The notes beneath the pieces were generated by a model. The model was not told the origin of the DNA, ran no database searches, and saw nothing but the letters and a program-made list of their open reading frames with translations. A program made the translations under genes and the position numbers. Positions 8,661-18,035 of a DNA stretch of 64,000 bases are shown piece by piece. Position 1 is the stretch's first letter, and the number at the start of each line of letters is the position of its first letter. The stretch spans positions 1 through 64,000 of the forward strand of contig NZ_OEZH01000101.1 in the NCBI RefSeq assembly GCF_900243075.1, in the 5' to 3' direction. This DNA is from Clostridioides difficile (GTDB lineage Bacteria > Bacillota > Clostridia > Peptostreptococcales > Peptostreptococcaceae).

Positions 8661-9935
8661 TTAGAATATTCCAAATGAAGAAACTAATTGAGATAATTTC
8701 AATATTCCCCATTTTAGCAAGTTACCACCTGTATCTATACTTGTAACCATTGTTGTTCCTTTTGGCATCATATTTGCTTGTTGTAATAATTGTGTATGAA
8801 CATCTGCAAAGTTTGTAGCCATATAAAGTGATATAGCTATTACTATTGTTCCTGTTATAACTGATTGAACTATATTACCTTTTCTAAAGCACACTATAAA
8901 TGCCATATAAAATGGTATTGTCGCTAAGTCTCCAAATGGTAAAACTTTGTTTCCTGGTAGTATAACTGCTAGAAATAAAGTTATAGGAACAAGTATAAGA
9001 GCTGTTGATATAACTGCTGGATGTCCAGTTGCTACTGCTGCATCTAGTCCTATATAAAGTTCTCTGTCGCCATATTTTGCTTGTAAGAAATCTCTTATTG
9101 ATTCTGAAATTGGAATTAAACCTTCCATTAATATTCTAACCATTCTAGGCATAAGTAACATTACTGCACCCATTGATATACCTACATTGAATATTCCTGC
9201 TACATCATATCCAGCAAGTGCTCCAAGTATTATACCTAGTATAATACCCATCATCATTGGTTCTCCAAATATACCAAATCTTTTTTGTATAGAGTCTGGG
9301 TCTGCTTGTATTTTATTTATTCCTGGTATTTTTTCAACAAATTTACCTACTAAATATCCAAGTGGAGCAAATGAAGCTGTTGAACCAGTTGGTAATGCTA
9401 TACCTTCTAAATCATAAAACTCCTGAACATTTTTTGCTGTCTTTTCTGCAATAAATAGTACTAATAATTCCATTAATATTGCACAGAATATAGCCCAAAC
9501 ATAACTTCCTGTTACTATATATCCAACTGCACCTGCTACTATAAAGTGCCAATAATTCCATATATCAACGTTTAATATCTTTGTTTTATTGAAGTATAAT
9601 AATAGTAAGTTTACTAATAAACAAACTGGTATTAATATTGGTGCAACTGGTGAAGCCCATGTTGCTGATGCTGTTGTTGGCCAACCAACATCTATTACTG
9701 TTAAATTAAGTCCAAATCTTTCAACCATTCCTTGAGCTGCTGGACCTAATGTTGATGTTAATAGATTTACAACTAAGTTTATACCCACAAATCCTATACC
9801 AATTGTAAGACCTGACTTTAAAGCTTTTGTAAACTTAATTCTAAATATCATTCCTAGTACTACAATTGTTATTGGTAGTATTACTGTCGGTCCCATATTT
9901 AAAATGTACTGTACTACTGCTAATAATTTATCCAT
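8661..9935 (-). CDS. PTS galactitol-family transporter, subunit IIC
   Basis: Membrane channel of a galactitol-family phosphotransferase system (424 aa), translocating and helping phosphorylate a sugar alcohol. Multiple hydrophobic segments span the protein from the first residues (VQYILNMGPTVILPITIVVLG). The GatC signature stretch GLNLTVIDVGWPTTASATW is visible near residue 75-95, and ATGHPAVISTALILVP around residue 300. It is preceded by the IIB and IIA genes in the same direction, giving a complete IIA-IIB-IIC set. The family handles galactitol and also pentitols. Confidence 0.9.
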   Translation of the reverse strand: MDKLLAVVQYILNMGPTVILPITIVVLGMIFRIKFTKALKSGLTIGIGFVGINLVVNLLTSTLGPAAQGMVERFGLNLTVIDVGWPTTASATWASPVAPILIPVCLLVNLLLLYFNKTKILNVDIWNYWHFIVAGAVGYIVTGSYVWAIFCAILMELLVLFIAEKTAKNVQEFYDLEGIALPTGSTASFAPLGYLVGKFVEKIPGINKIQADPDSIQKRFGIFGEPMMMGIILGIILGALAGYDVAGIFNVGISMGAVMLLMPRMVRILMEGLIPISESIRDFLQAKYGDRELYIGLDAAVATGHPAVISTALILVPITLFLAVILPGNKVLPFGDLATIPFYMAFIVCFRKGNIVQSVITGTIVIAISLYMATNFADVHTQLLQQANMMPKGTTMVTSIDTGGNLLKWGILKLSQLVSSFGIF

Positions 9936-9993
9936 TTATAAATCCTCCTTTTTCTGTTTTATAAAATATGACTTCAATGTATTTATGATAGGA

Positions 9994-10269
9994 TTATTTT
10001 AAAGCATCTAATATTTTTTTATCTAATGCTGCTGTATTTACTCCAGTTATATACGCTGTTGCTTTTATTGCTGGTATATTATAAGTTGTTGGTAATATAG
10101 TTGTTGATACTATTAAATCTGCTCCTTCTTGCTTTGTTGCACATTCAGCTATTTTGCATTGTATAACTTCTGCTTGTATATTATTTTCCTTAACTAATCT
10201 CTCTACCTTGTCACAAACCACTGTTGATGTTGCTATTCCTGCTCCACATGCTACTAATATTTTTTTCAT
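9994..10269 (-). CDS. PTS galactitol-family subunit IIB
   Basis: Cytosolic phosphotransfer protein, 91 aa. The phospho-accepting cysteine loop is at the N-terminus: ILVACGAGIATSTVVCDKV, with Cys9 the expected phosphocysteine. It receives phosphate from IIA (upstream gene) and gives it to the sugar bound to IIC (downstream gene). The length is normal. AGGAGG precedes the ATG. Confidence 0.92.
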   Translation of the reverse strand: MKKILVACGAGIATSTVVCDKVERLVKENNIQAEVIQCKIAECATKQEGADLIVSTTILPTTYNIPAIKATAYITGVNTAALDKKILDALK

Positions 10270-10328
10270 TTTTATTTCCTCCTAATAATTTTATTTTTCT
10301 ATTTTTTATTTTTAGTACTTTTTTATTT

Positions 10329-10787
10329 TTATAAAGACTTTATTGTCTTTAAAACTTCTTCTTTATCAGTAGAATTCATTAATTTATCAACCAACGCTTT
10401 ATTTTGCATAATTCCCATTAATTCTGTTAATACAGATAATTGACTATGTGGTTGATTAAGTCCTAATACGAAAGCCAAATTTACAGGTACTTTTTCATCT
10501 TGGTCTTCCATAGAACTAAATACTACTGGTTCATTAAAAGTACAGACTGCTATAAATTGTTCTTTAATATATTCTGCATCTGTATGTGGTATGGCTACTC
10601 CATAATCACCTAGATTTAAACCTGTTGGAAATACATTTTCTCTTCCTAATATTTTTTCTCCAAATTCTTCTTTTACAAAGCCTAATTCAAAAACTTTATT
10701 ATGTATTTCTTTAAAGAAATCTTCTTTTGTTTTACACTCCATTTTAAGGTTTATAACTTTATCACTTACAAAATTTATAAACTCCAT
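10329..10787 (-). CDS. PTS subunit IIA, fructose/mannitol/galactitol type
   Basis: IIA phosphotransfer protein, 152 aa with the start chosen at 10787, where TAGGAGGTGTAAAT gives a strong ribosome site; a longer reading from 10808 would put that site inside the gene. The active-site segment GDYGVAIPHTDAEYI contains the phospho-accepting His. It is the first gene of the operon IIA-IIB-IIC-dehydrogenase-dehydrogenase-transketolase and lies about 55 bases downstream of a sigma-54 promoter. Confidence 0.9.
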   Translation of the reverse strand: MEFINFVSDKVINLKMECKTKEDFFKEIHNKVFELGFVKEEFGEKILGRENVFPTGLNLGDYGVAIPHTDAEYIKEQFIAVCTFNEPVVFSSMEDQDEKVPVNLAFVLGLNQPHSQLSVLTELMGIMQNKALVDKLMNSTDKEEVLKTIKSL

Positions 10788-10842
10788 ATTTACACCTCCT
10801 AATTGCACTTATCTTACATCTGGTTTTCTTGTCTTTATATAA

Positions 10843-10858
10843 AGCATGTCGTGTGCCA
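10843..10858 (-). promoter_or_regulatory. sigma-54 (-24/-12) promoter of the PTS operon
   Basis: Minus strand TGGCACACGACATGCT has the invariant GG and GC separated by exactly 10 bases and an almost complete TGGCAC-N5-TTGCT consensus. It lies 56 bases upstream of the IIA start codon. A sigma-54-dependent activator with a GAYTGA loop is encoded nearby at 12118-15042, as expected for this promoter class. Confidence 0.88.
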
Positions 10859-10883
10859 AAAAGTGGCTCTTTTTGTGAAACAC

Positions 10884-10899
10884 GAGAAAATGTTTTCCC
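10884..10899 (-). promoter_or_regulatory. possible activator binding site upstream of the -24/-12 promoter
   Basis: GGGAAAACATTTTCTC is a near-palindrome 26 bases upstream of the -24 element. Position and symmetry fit an enhancer site for the LevR-like activator, but there is only this copy close by and no independent evidence. The rest of 10900-11068 is T-rich with nothing recognised. Confidence 0.3.
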
Positions 10900-11068
10900 T
10901 AAAGCAATGCTCTCATATAGGATTTTAGCTGACTTTCATTGATAAATTTTTTTTAATTTTTATTTTAATTTTTACTTGTTAATCACTTAACTAGCCATAC
11001 TTTTTTATATTTTTTGTGGTTTTTTTTGTTACAGAAATGATTTTTTTGTTTTTTATAAATGGTTTTTT

Positions 11069-11389
11069 ATGTTTAACAACTCCTCAAAAATAAAAATATC
11101 TGTGATATACAAAAACGAAAATTCATACAGAAATTATTATATAAATTCTCTTTCAAAAGATTTCCATAATCACTATATTGTTTTTAGTTATCAAAAAGTT
11201 AAGGCAACAAATATTTCATCAAACTTAAGTAAAGGAAATTCTCTTTATGTGGTAAATAGTGTCTTACAAGAAATAAAAGATGGAAAGGTTATATGGCAGT
11301 TGGAAAATATTTTTAACCCAAAATATGGGAACTTAATTTGCTCATTTAGAAATTTAGATGAAGTTATAAAATTGGATAGGAAAACATGA
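11069..11389 (+). CDS. hypothetical protein, doubtful
   Basis: A 106-codon reading frame not recognised as any family. It begins MFNNSSKIKISVIYKN and has no signal peptide, membrane segment or cysteine motif. No convincing ribosome site precedes the ATG. It is the only plus-strand frame in this minus-strand region. Between it and 11544 there is a 10-codon open frame (11421-11453) behind a good AGGAGG site but nothing longer, so the area may be decayed. It may be a short orphan gene or chance. Confidence 0.3.
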   Translation: MFNNSSKIKISVIYKNENSYRNYYINSLSKDFHNHYIVFSYQKVKATNISSNLSKGNSLYVVNSVLQEIKDGKVIWQLENIFNPKYGNLICSFRNLDEVIKLDRKT

Positions 11390-11544
11390 GAAATTATTTG
11401 GACACTAGGAGGATTAAGTGATGAGTTTAAATAAAATTAAAAGTTTATTTTAAGTTTTCATTCAAAAGTGGTGAAAACATGTATAGGTGTTATAAAATCA
11501 AGTAGCACATATTTAGAAAAAATAAATTTCTAAAATATACAATA

Positions 11545-11589
11545 AATCCTGCAATAACAATAAAAATATCCATGTTTACTTGCAGGATT
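11545..11589. terminator. hairpin between converging frames
   Basis: AATCCTGCAA (11545-11554) pairs perfectly with TTGCAGGATT (11580-11589). On the plus strand it is followed by ATTCATTTTTC. It fits a terminator for a plus-strand transcript and perhaps both directions. Confidence 0.6.
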
Positions 11590-11601
11590 ATTCATTTTTC
11601 A

Positions 11602-11943
11602 TCAATCACTATTTTTTGTAAAACTCACACTTCCTTTAGCTTTCTTCCCTGTAACAGTAATTTTATATGTTCCACTTTCATTAACCTTTACTTGAAATGT
11701 ACTTGTCTTAAGATTATTTCCTTCGAAAACAGGGTTTTTATCATCTTCTTGTATTACAACATCTAATTTTCCAGAGTCATTAACTATTTCCACATCTATT
11801 ACATCGTCTTTTTCTAAAGTTAACAATTGTGAATCTGTAGTATTGAACATACTATATTCCATTACAAGTTCACTATCACTTCCTGTACGACTACCATTAA
11901 ATTCACTGTATTTACAAGATACCAGAAAAACACCTAAAATCAA
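11602..11943 (-). pseudogene. probable truncated lipoprotein gene
   Basis: An open frame of 113 codons encodes an LVSC lipobox-like sequence at residues 7-10 followed by an acidic, beta-rich domain (VDVEIVNDSGKLDVVIQ, SGTYKITVTGKKAKG). The only possible start is a TTG with no ribosome site and no positively charged signal-peptide region, and the DNA just upstream is the U-tract and stem of the terminator of the regulator gene. The body resembles small secreted proteins that sense or bind extracellular ligands, but I do not recognise the family. Likely a gene that lost its 5' end; expression would need a TTG start. Confidence 0.5.
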
Positions 11944-11976
11944 TATAAAAAAAGATTATATATTCTATTTATCAAT

Positions 11977-12028
11977 AAAAAAGCTAATCCTATAAAATCA
12001 TATAAATAAATTTCATAGAATTAGCCTT
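11977..12028 (-). terminator. terminator of the sigma-54 activator gene
   Basis: On the minus strand AAGGCTAATTCTATGAAAT (12028-12010) pairs with ATTTTATAGGATTAGCTT (11998-11981) with a bulge, and the following bases are T-rich. It lies about 90 bases after the activator stop codon. Confidence 0.75.
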
Positions 12029-12117
12029 ATACCAAGTAATTAACTGCTTAGCAATTAAGTAGTTTTAAATTTTATACTAAATCAAATTTTTTACATCTCT
12101 CTTTTCTATACTAATAG

Positions 12118-15042
12118 TTAGCTTAAAATTTCTTTTATTTCATTTTTATCTTCAGTATTTAATAAAACTTCTAGAGTCTGCTGGTCATTAATCTTTGAAA
12201 ATAAGCTTCGTATTTCCTTCTTATTATTTTCTTTAAGTGCCAATAGTACAACCAAATCCACCATAAATTTATTGTCCCATACTATAGGCTTATTCAACCT
12301 TGCGATTGCTATTGCAGGCTTTATAACGTTTTCTGGAAGTCCATGTGGCACAGCTACCTTAGAAGCCATCACGACACTTCCCATTGCCTCTCTTTTATAT
12401 ACACTTAATATATATTTTGAGTCCACATATCCACCTTCTTCAAGCTTTGAGACAAGGGTATCAATTATATATTCCTTTGAAATTCCTTCGAAATTATATA
12501 AAATCAAATCTTCATGTATTAAATTATTCAGCTGGTTTTCAGTATTTAAAGCTGGTTGTTTATTATTTAAATGCTCTAATACTTTATTGATACCATTTTT
12601 TCCAAGTACCTCATTATAAGAAATAAAAGGTACATTTTTATAATCTATATCAATAGTTCCACAGATAGCAATAATATTGTATTCAGCTTCAATATCATTT
12701 AACTCTTCTTCTAAATTGTTATTTAAAAAAGCAATTGGCTTTACTTCAATTGAAGTATCATATTCCTTAATTTGTTTTTCTATATGCTCTTTTAGATTTA
12801 AAGCTGTACCTACACCACTCAAACACAGAGTAATGATTACATTTTTCTTTCCATACTCATTTTTTCTATAACTAAATTTATTTGTATTTATCATGGCATA
12901 ATTTTTATTTTTCTTTAAATCTGCTATTATACCATCCAAACTTTTACCTTCAATAGTTGCAAGTTTTCCTGCTTCCATTGCCAATAATGTATCTACTCTA
13001 TTTACAGTTTTACATCTAATGCCAAGTCTTTTTTCAACCTCATCACCAAGAATTACTAAAGACCCCATATCAATTAGAACTAGAATACCTTTTCTAGCTT
13101 CTATCTTTTGAAGCTCCTCTAATACATGTTCTATGCCTTCTGATGGTGAATCTGTAAGCGCTATTTCTATACCTAGTGTACATTCTATACCAAGAATATG
13201 ATTTACAACTTTAGACATTTCAATGCCAACTTTACCATGTGTGACTATTACTACCTTTACTTTATCTTTTATACTTTCCTCATTATAACAAAATTTATTT
13301 ATATAGTAAGCCAAATATCCAAGTTCATCCTCTGGAAATGTTACTTGTGTTAAATCTTCCACTATACCCATTATATATCTTGATAGCTCATATTCCATTG
13401 GCATTGACGCTTTTATTTTATCTAAGCTCGGATTTATTATAGTTTTTCCATCTTTTATCCTACCTATAGCATGTTCAATGTGAATTGCTAGAGCCAAATA
13501 CAAGCCTTGATTTACATGTTTAAACTGCTCCTTAATAAATACAATTACCTTATCCATTATCTCCAATGTAGACTCTTTTAACTGTCCTCCCCAATCTATT
13601 CGACTTCTTCTATCAGATAAATTTTTATTATTTTTAATAGCATTAAACTTCTTATCTAACTTTTCTATAAATGCATTTTTTAATTCCTCTTCTGAAAAAC
13701 ATTTACTTTCTAGAACTTTAAGCTCTTTTTCTGCATAATTATATATCTCACTTATCTCATTATCAGATAAAATTCTATTTTTCCCACTCACCAATTCACT
13801 GATATCTATATATATATCTTCAACTGAAAACTCAGAATACTTTTCACTTTTACAATTACAATCATAATATCCACTTTTTATATAATCCCTTAAACTATCT
13901 AAATCTATAATTACCTTGTCACTAGAAAATATCGATTTACTAAAAGCTCTAGCACAAGTTACTTGTATATCACTCTTTAGCTGACCTATATTTCCAGTAC
14001 ACTTATAATTCATAAGTGCACACATAACTTCTTTAGTTATTATAAAATTCTTGTTTACTCTTTTTGCTTCTCTTTCAAAAAATTTTATTATTATTTCATA
14101 TCTTTCTGATTTTGGTCTTTCGCTCATGTTAGGTAAATTTATTACCATTGGTATACGTCTTCTAAACGTTTGAAGTAAATTAGAATCTGGATTTTCTGTT
14201 GTGGCACTTATTATGAGAACATTTGCCTTTCTATTAGAGCTACTTTCTCCTAATCTTCTAAATTCGCCTCTATCTATTAATGAAAATAAAATCTCTTGCC
14301 CAGCAGCAGGCAATCTATGAATTTCATCCAAAAATAAAATTCCATTATTGGCTTGTTCTACAAGCCCTTCTCTATTTGCATCAGCTCCTGTATATGCACC
14401 CTTTACTACTCCAAATAGTTGAGCTATCAATAGATTAGGATTTTCTGCATAATCTGCACAGTTAAATACTATAAATGGACTGTTCTCTTCTTTAATATTG
14501 TTTTTTACAGCATATTTATACATACATGTAGCTAGTTCACTTTTACCTACACCTGTCTCTCCATATATTATTGTATGAAGACCATTAGGAGGATACATTA
14601 TTGCTGACTTAGCTAGGTTTACCTTTTCTTTTAAGCTTCCCTTTATACCGATTAATTCCTCAAACCCATCTTCTTCTACAGCCTTACTTACCTTTACATA
14701 CTTTCCTGATGATGCTAGGTCTTTATCTTTAATCCCGCTCTTTGACTGATTCAAATTCTCTTCTTTTAGTAATTTGGACACTGCACTTCTTGATATGTTA
14801 TATCCATTTTCTATTAGTATCTCTGTTATTTTTCTTTCAGACATTTGAGGATTTTCACTTACAATTTTTGATATATCTTTTATTAATATTTTTTTTCTTC
14901 TTTCTCTCGAATCTAAAATATTATTTTTTTTTCTAACTGCTATTACTTCAGACCTAGCTACATTTAACATTTCAGCAAGTTCTTGGTCAGTATATGGATT
15001 TTTTTTATCTTCTCTTTGTATCTCTCTTAATATTTTATCCAT
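12118..15042 (-). CDS. sigma-54-dependent PTS regulator, LevR type
   Basis: Activator for sigma-54 RNA polymerase controlled by PTS phosphorylation (974 aa). Order: N-terminal helix-turn-helix segments (two repeats in the first 110 residues), AAA+ domain with Walker A GETGVGKSEL and sigma-54 loop GAYTGA, a PRD, an EIIA-Man-like domain (VIVTHGKVGIEM), a IIB-Gat-like domain (TLCLSGVGTALNL), and a C-terminal IIA domain with VAVPHGLPE. Start 15042 is preceded by GAGGAGG; a reading from 15057 would cover that site. The divergent operon just beyond carries a -24/-12 promoter and galactitol-type IIA/IIB/IIC, so it is the probable target. Confidence 0.92.
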   Translation of the reverse strand: MDKILREIQREDKKNPYTDQELAEMLNVARSEVIAVRKKNNILDSRERRKKILIKDISKIVSENPQMSERKITEILIENGYNISRSAVSKLLKEENLNQSKSGIKDKDLASSGKYVKVSKAVEEDGFEELIGIKGSLKEKVNLAKSAIMYPPNGLHTIIYGETGVGKSELATCMYKYAVKNNIKEENSPFIVFNCADYAENPNLLIAQLFGVVKGAYTGADANREGLVEQANNGILFLDEIHRLPAAGQEILFSLIDRGEFRRLGESSSNRKANVLIISATTENPDSNLLQTFRRRIPMVINLPNMSERPKSERYEIIIKFFEREAKRVNKNFIITKEVMCALMNYKCTGNIGQLKSDIQVTCARAFSKSIFSSDKVIIDLDSLRDYIKSGYYDCNCKSEKYSEFSVEDIYIDISELVSGKNRILSDNEISEIYNYAEKELKVLESKCFSEEELKNAFIEKLDKKFNAIKNNKNLSDRRSRIDWGGQLKESTLEIMDKVIVFIKEQFKHVNQGLYLALAIHIEHAIGRIKDGKTIINPSLDKIKASMPMEYELSRYIMGIVEDLTQVTFPEDELGYLAYYINKFCYNEESIKDKVKVVIVTHGKVGIEMSKVVNHILGIECTLGIEIALTDSPSEGIEHVLEELQKIEARKGILVLIDMGSLVILGDEVEKRLGIRCKTVNRVDTLLAMEAGKLATIEGKSLDGIIADLKKNKNYAMINTNKFSYRKNEYGKKNVIITLCLSGVGTALNLKEHIEKQIKEYDTSIEVKPIAFLNNNLEEELNDIEAEYNIIAICGTIDIDYKNVPFISYNEVLGKNGINKVLEHLNNKQPALNTENQLNNLIHEDLILYNFEGISKEYIIDTLVSKLEEGGYVDSKYILSVYKREAMGSVVMASKVAVPHGLPENVIKPAIAIARLNKPIVWDNKFMVDLVVLLALKENNKKEIRSLFSKINDQQTLEVLLNTEDKNEIKEILS

Positions 15043-15108
15043 TTTTCGCCTCCTCACTTAAAAAATTAATCTACTTCAATATATTTGTTTCAATATATTA
15101 TACACCAA

Positions 15109-15140
15109 AATAAGACTAGGCAAAATAGCCTAGCCTTATT
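15109..15140. terminator. terminator between transaldolase and regulator genes
   Basis: AATAAGACTAGGC (15109-15121) pairs with GCCTAGCCTTATT (15128-15140) with one mismatch and a 6-base loop. On the minus strand, the direction of the transaldolase gene, it is followed by TTGGTG, so the U-tract lies within the stem end. Confidence 0.65.
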
Positions 15141-15193
15141 ACTTAGAATTTCCATAATAACCTCTTTAATATATTTATAATTGCATCTTTTAA

Positions 15194-15844
15194 TTATAAT
15201 TTTAAAGAAGCACCTTCCCAATCCTTCATAAAGCTATCTATTCCTTTGTCTGTCAAAGGATGCTTAATCATTTGGTTTATAACCTTAAGAGGAATTGTTG
15301 CTATATCTGCTCCCATTCTAGCAGCTTGTAAAACATGTATTGGATTTCTAACACTAGCAACTATTATTTGAGCCTCAATACTATTCACACTAAATATGTC
15401 AACGATTTCTTCAATTAAATCAAGACCATTTTGTGATATATCATCTAATCTTCCAACAAAAGGACTTACATATGTAGCCCCAGCTCTAGCAGCTAAGAGA
15501 GCTTGTCCAGCAGAGAATATAAGTGTAACATTAGTCTTTATACCTTTATTTGATAGTACTTTAACTGCCTTTAGACCTTCTGCTGTCATAGGTATCTTTA
15601 TAACTATATTTTTATGTATCTTAGATAATTTTTCTGCTTCTTCTATCATTCCTTTATGCTCTAAACTTATTACTTCTGCACTTATTGGTCCATCTACTAT
15701 TTCACTTATTTCTTTAACTACCTCTATAAAATCTCTACCTTCTTTAGCTATTAGAGATGGATTAGTAGTCACTCCACATATTACGCCTAAATCGTTTGCT
15801 TCTTTTATTTCTTCAATATTAGCTGTGTCTATAAAAAATCTCAT
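15194..15844 (-). CDS. transaldolase / fructose-6-phosphate aldolase family
   Basis: Short TalC-type enzyme, 216 aa, moving a dihydroxyacetone unit between sugar phosphates through a Schiff-base lysine. Visible: [35 protein letters not shown] (the catalytic Lys lies in this strand), [28 protein letters not shown]. The size is that of the short transaldolase/FSA group. The neighbouring transketolase, epimerase and RpiB genes make the pentose-phosphate role likely. Confidence 0.9.
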   Translation of the reverse strand: MRFFIDTANIEEIKEANDLGVICGVTTNPSLIAKEGRDFIEVVKEISEIVDGPISAEVISLEHKGMIEEAEKLSKIHKNIVIKIPMTAEGLKAVKVLSNKGIKTNVTLIFSAGQALLAARAGATYVSPFVGRLDDISQNGLDLIEEIVDIFSVNSIEAQIIVASVRNPIHVLQAARMGADIATIPLKVINQMIKHPLTDKGIDSFMKDWEGASLKL

Positions 15845-15907
15845 AAAAAATCCTCCATAATTACATAATTAAAATACGTGCTAAACACAAGTATATAATA
15901 TCATAAA

Positions 15908-16480
15908 TTACCTAAATTTTACAGTTCCATTATCTATAGATTCAACTACTGCTAAAGACTCTAATCTTACATCATTAGCCTTTAAAAGTGCTCCTCCAGC
16001 TTGGAAGCCTTTTTCAATTACAATTCCTACTCCAACTAAGTTTGCCTCTGCTTGCTCAATTAAATCTTTAAGTCCAAGAGCAGCTCTCCCATTTGCTAAG
16101 AAATCATCTACTATCAATATATTTTCACCTTTGTTTATGTACTTTTTAGAAACTTTAACTGAATATTCTTTTGCTTTAGTAAATGAATATACATTAGTTT
16201 CATATACATCTTTATCCAAGTTTTTAGATTCCGATTTTTTTGCAAATACTACAGGTGCATTTTCAAAATACTGTGAAACAATTGATGCTATAGCTATTCC
16301 TGAAGCCTCTATTGTAAATATTTTATCCACCTTTTCTCCTTTAAATCTCTCTTTGAACTCTCTTCCTATTTCGTTTAAAAAAGCCACATCAATTTGATGA
16401 TTTAAAAAACTATCAACTTTTAGTATATCATTTCCAGAAACACTGCCTTCTCTTAATATCTTTTCTTGTAAAGCTTTCAT
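15908..16480 (-). CDS. xpt: xanthine phosphoribosyltransferase
   Basis: Purine salvage enzyme converting xanthine and PRPP to XMP, 190 aa. The PRPP loop is [17 protein letters not shown] (residues about 121-137). N-terminal [22 protein letters not shown] is typical of Xpt. Expression is under a guanine riboswitch with terminator in the leader. It is monocistronic as far as visible, with transaldolase following after about 60 bases. Confidence 0.94.
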   Translation of the reverse strand: MKALQEKILREGSVSGNDILKVDSFLNHQIDVAFLNEIGREFKERFKGEKVDKIFTIEASGIAIASIVSQYFENAPVVFAKKSESKNLDKDVYETNVYSFTKAKEYSVKVSKKYINKGENILIVDDFLANGRAALGLKDLIEQAEANLVGVGIVIEKGFQAGGALLKANDVRLESLAVVESIDNGTVKFR

Positions 16481-16579
16481 TGAACTTCCACCTAAACCTT
16501 TCTAAAATTATATTAATAAAAAAATTATATTTGCTCTAACTTTGCTATCTATATTGTTATCATTTTATATTAAAATACT

Positions 16580-16614
16580 AAAAAAGCTCCTGTCTATATC
16601 ATAGACAGGAGCTT
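16580..16614 (-). terminator. riboswitch-controlled terminator of xpt
   Basis: Minus strand AAGCTCCTGTCTAT (16614-16601), loop GAT, ATAGACAGGAGCTT (16597-16584), then TTTT. The 14-bp stem is perfect. Its 5' arm contains CTCCTG, which can pair with CAGGAG of the riboswitch P1 3' strand, giving an antiterminator when guanine is absent. Confidence 0.9.
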
Positions 16615-16677
16615 AAAATTCAAAGTAATTAACTTAATATATAATTTAAAATAAGTATAAACTATATCTTCTTCACT

Positions 16678-16744
16678 CCTGTAGTCAAGCTATTAATGGT
16701 AGCTTAGTAGAAACATTTGAACCATATTATCAAAAATATACAGG
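16678..16744 (-). ncRNA. guanine riboswitch (purine aptamer) upstream of xpt
   Basis: Minus strand order: P1 CCTGTA (16744-16739), TATGG, GTTTCTAC core, P3 AAGCTA-loop CCATTAA-TAGCTT, then TTGACTACAGG closing P1 (TACAGG, 16683-16678). The core GTTTCTAC and GACTAC are the purine aptamer signatures. The C in GACT (position 74 in standard numbering) predicts guanine or hypoxanthine rather than adenine specificity. Ligand binding would stabilise P1 and let the downstream terminator form, switching xpt off. Confidence 0.92.
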
Positions 16745-16868
16745 TAAATATATTAATTTATTCTTTTTAATTATATATTATAATTCTCTATTATTCAACA
16801 AATAATTCAAACTGTGTAGAGTAATATATTATATCTAATTTAGCATAATTCAATTTTTTCAAGCAAAT

Positions 16869-18017
16869 TTATAAATTTTCCATAAATATATAACTTTTTT
16901 CGATATTATTTAAAAGTTCATCATCGTTTATATTAGCTATCTTAGCAATAGCTTTTTTTACTCCATCAGACTTTATTAATTCTTGTAATTCTACACTTTG
17001 GACATCTTCATTATTGTTATAATGAAGTGCTGCACCTATTCCAAGAATCAAATTGTCAACTGATAGCCCATATGATTTTGCTGTCATTAGAGGTTTAATC
17101 AATCTATCTTTATCACTTAATTTTCTTAATGGCTCTCTTCCCACTCTTACTACATCATCATTAAGATATGGATTTTTGAATCTATTTAAAATCTTATCAA
17201 TATACTTATAGTGTGCTTTTGAATCAAAATTATATTTTTTAATTAATCCTTCTCCACTTTCTGTCATTGCATTCTTAACTATATTACAAATATATTCATC
17301 CTTTATACTTTCTTCTATAGTCTTGTAACCTTTTAGATATCCTATATAAGCTGTTATAGCATGACCTGTATTTAGTGTAAACAACTTACGTTCTATATAA
17401 GCCATAAGATTGTCAGCTAAATTCATTCCAACTATATTTGGTATTTCTCCTTTAAATCCTTGCTTCTCAACATTCCATTCATAAAAATTTTCAACTGTTA
17501 CATCAAGAGGATTTTCATTTTTGCCAGGAGGAACTATTCTATCAACTGAACAGTTCGGAAAACCAACATAATTCTCTAAATATTCTACTTCTTCCTTATT
17601 TAAATACTTAATTACTTCTTCTTTTAAAGAAGAACTTGCATATATTGCATTTTCACAAGCTATTATATTTAAATTACTTGTTAATCCCTTTTCTTTTCTA
17701 GTCTTTATACCTTTTGCAATTGTAGAAGCTATTTTAGTCAAAACTAAAGGTCCAACTGCTGTAGTTATTATTTCAGCCTCTACAATCTCGTCTATTATTT
17801 CTTCTTTTATAGATGAAACTGCACTTATATTATCAATTACTTCATCTATACATTCTACATCTCTTATGTGTATAGTATATTTTTTATCTTTGTTTATTGA
17901 GTTCAATATCTCTTCGTTTACATCAGCAAATACTACATGATAGCCTGATTTAACTAACAAACCCCCAATAAATCCTCTTCCAATATTTCCTGCTCCAAAC
18001 TGAATTGCCTTTTTCAT
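16869..18017 (-). CDS. mtlD: mannitol-1-phosphate 5-dehydrogenase
   Basis: Oxidises mannitol 1-phosphate to fructose 6-phosphate with NAD, 382 aa, the normal length. Motifs: FGAGNIGRGFIGGLL (NAD-binding), the family segment AVGPLVLTKIA, FPNCSVDRIVPP, and ERKLFTLNTGHAITAYIG carrying the catalytic Lys-x4-Asn-x2-His. Last gene of the mtlA-mtlR-mtlF-mtlD operon, 18 bases after mtlF. GGAGG precedes the ATG. Confidence 0.96.
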   Translation of the reverse strand: MKKAIQFGAGNIGRGFIGGLLVKSGYHVVFADVNEEILNSINKDKKYTIHIRDVECIDEVIDNISAVSSIKEEIIDEIVEAEIITTAVGPLVLTKIASTIAKGIKTRKEKGLTSNLNIIACENAIYASSSLKEEVIKYLNKEEVEYLENYVGFPNCSVDRIVPPGKNENPLDVTVENFYEWNVEKQGFKGEIPNIVGMNLADNLMAYIERKLFTLNTGHAITAYIGYLKGYKTIEESIKDEYICNIVKNAMTESGEGLIKKYNFDSKAHYKYIDKILNRFKNPYLNDDVVRVGREPLRKLSDKDRLIKPLMTAKSYGLSVDNLILGIGAALHYNNNEDVQSVELQELIKSDGVKKAIAKIANINDDELLNNIEKSYIFMENL

Positions 18018-18035
18018 TTTAAGTTCCTCCTAAGA

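Noticed and set aside
12272-12871. Plus-strand open frames inside the LevR-like gene
   Set aside because: Hydrophobic or low-complexity frames opposite a clearly coding minus-strand gene, no ribosome sites.
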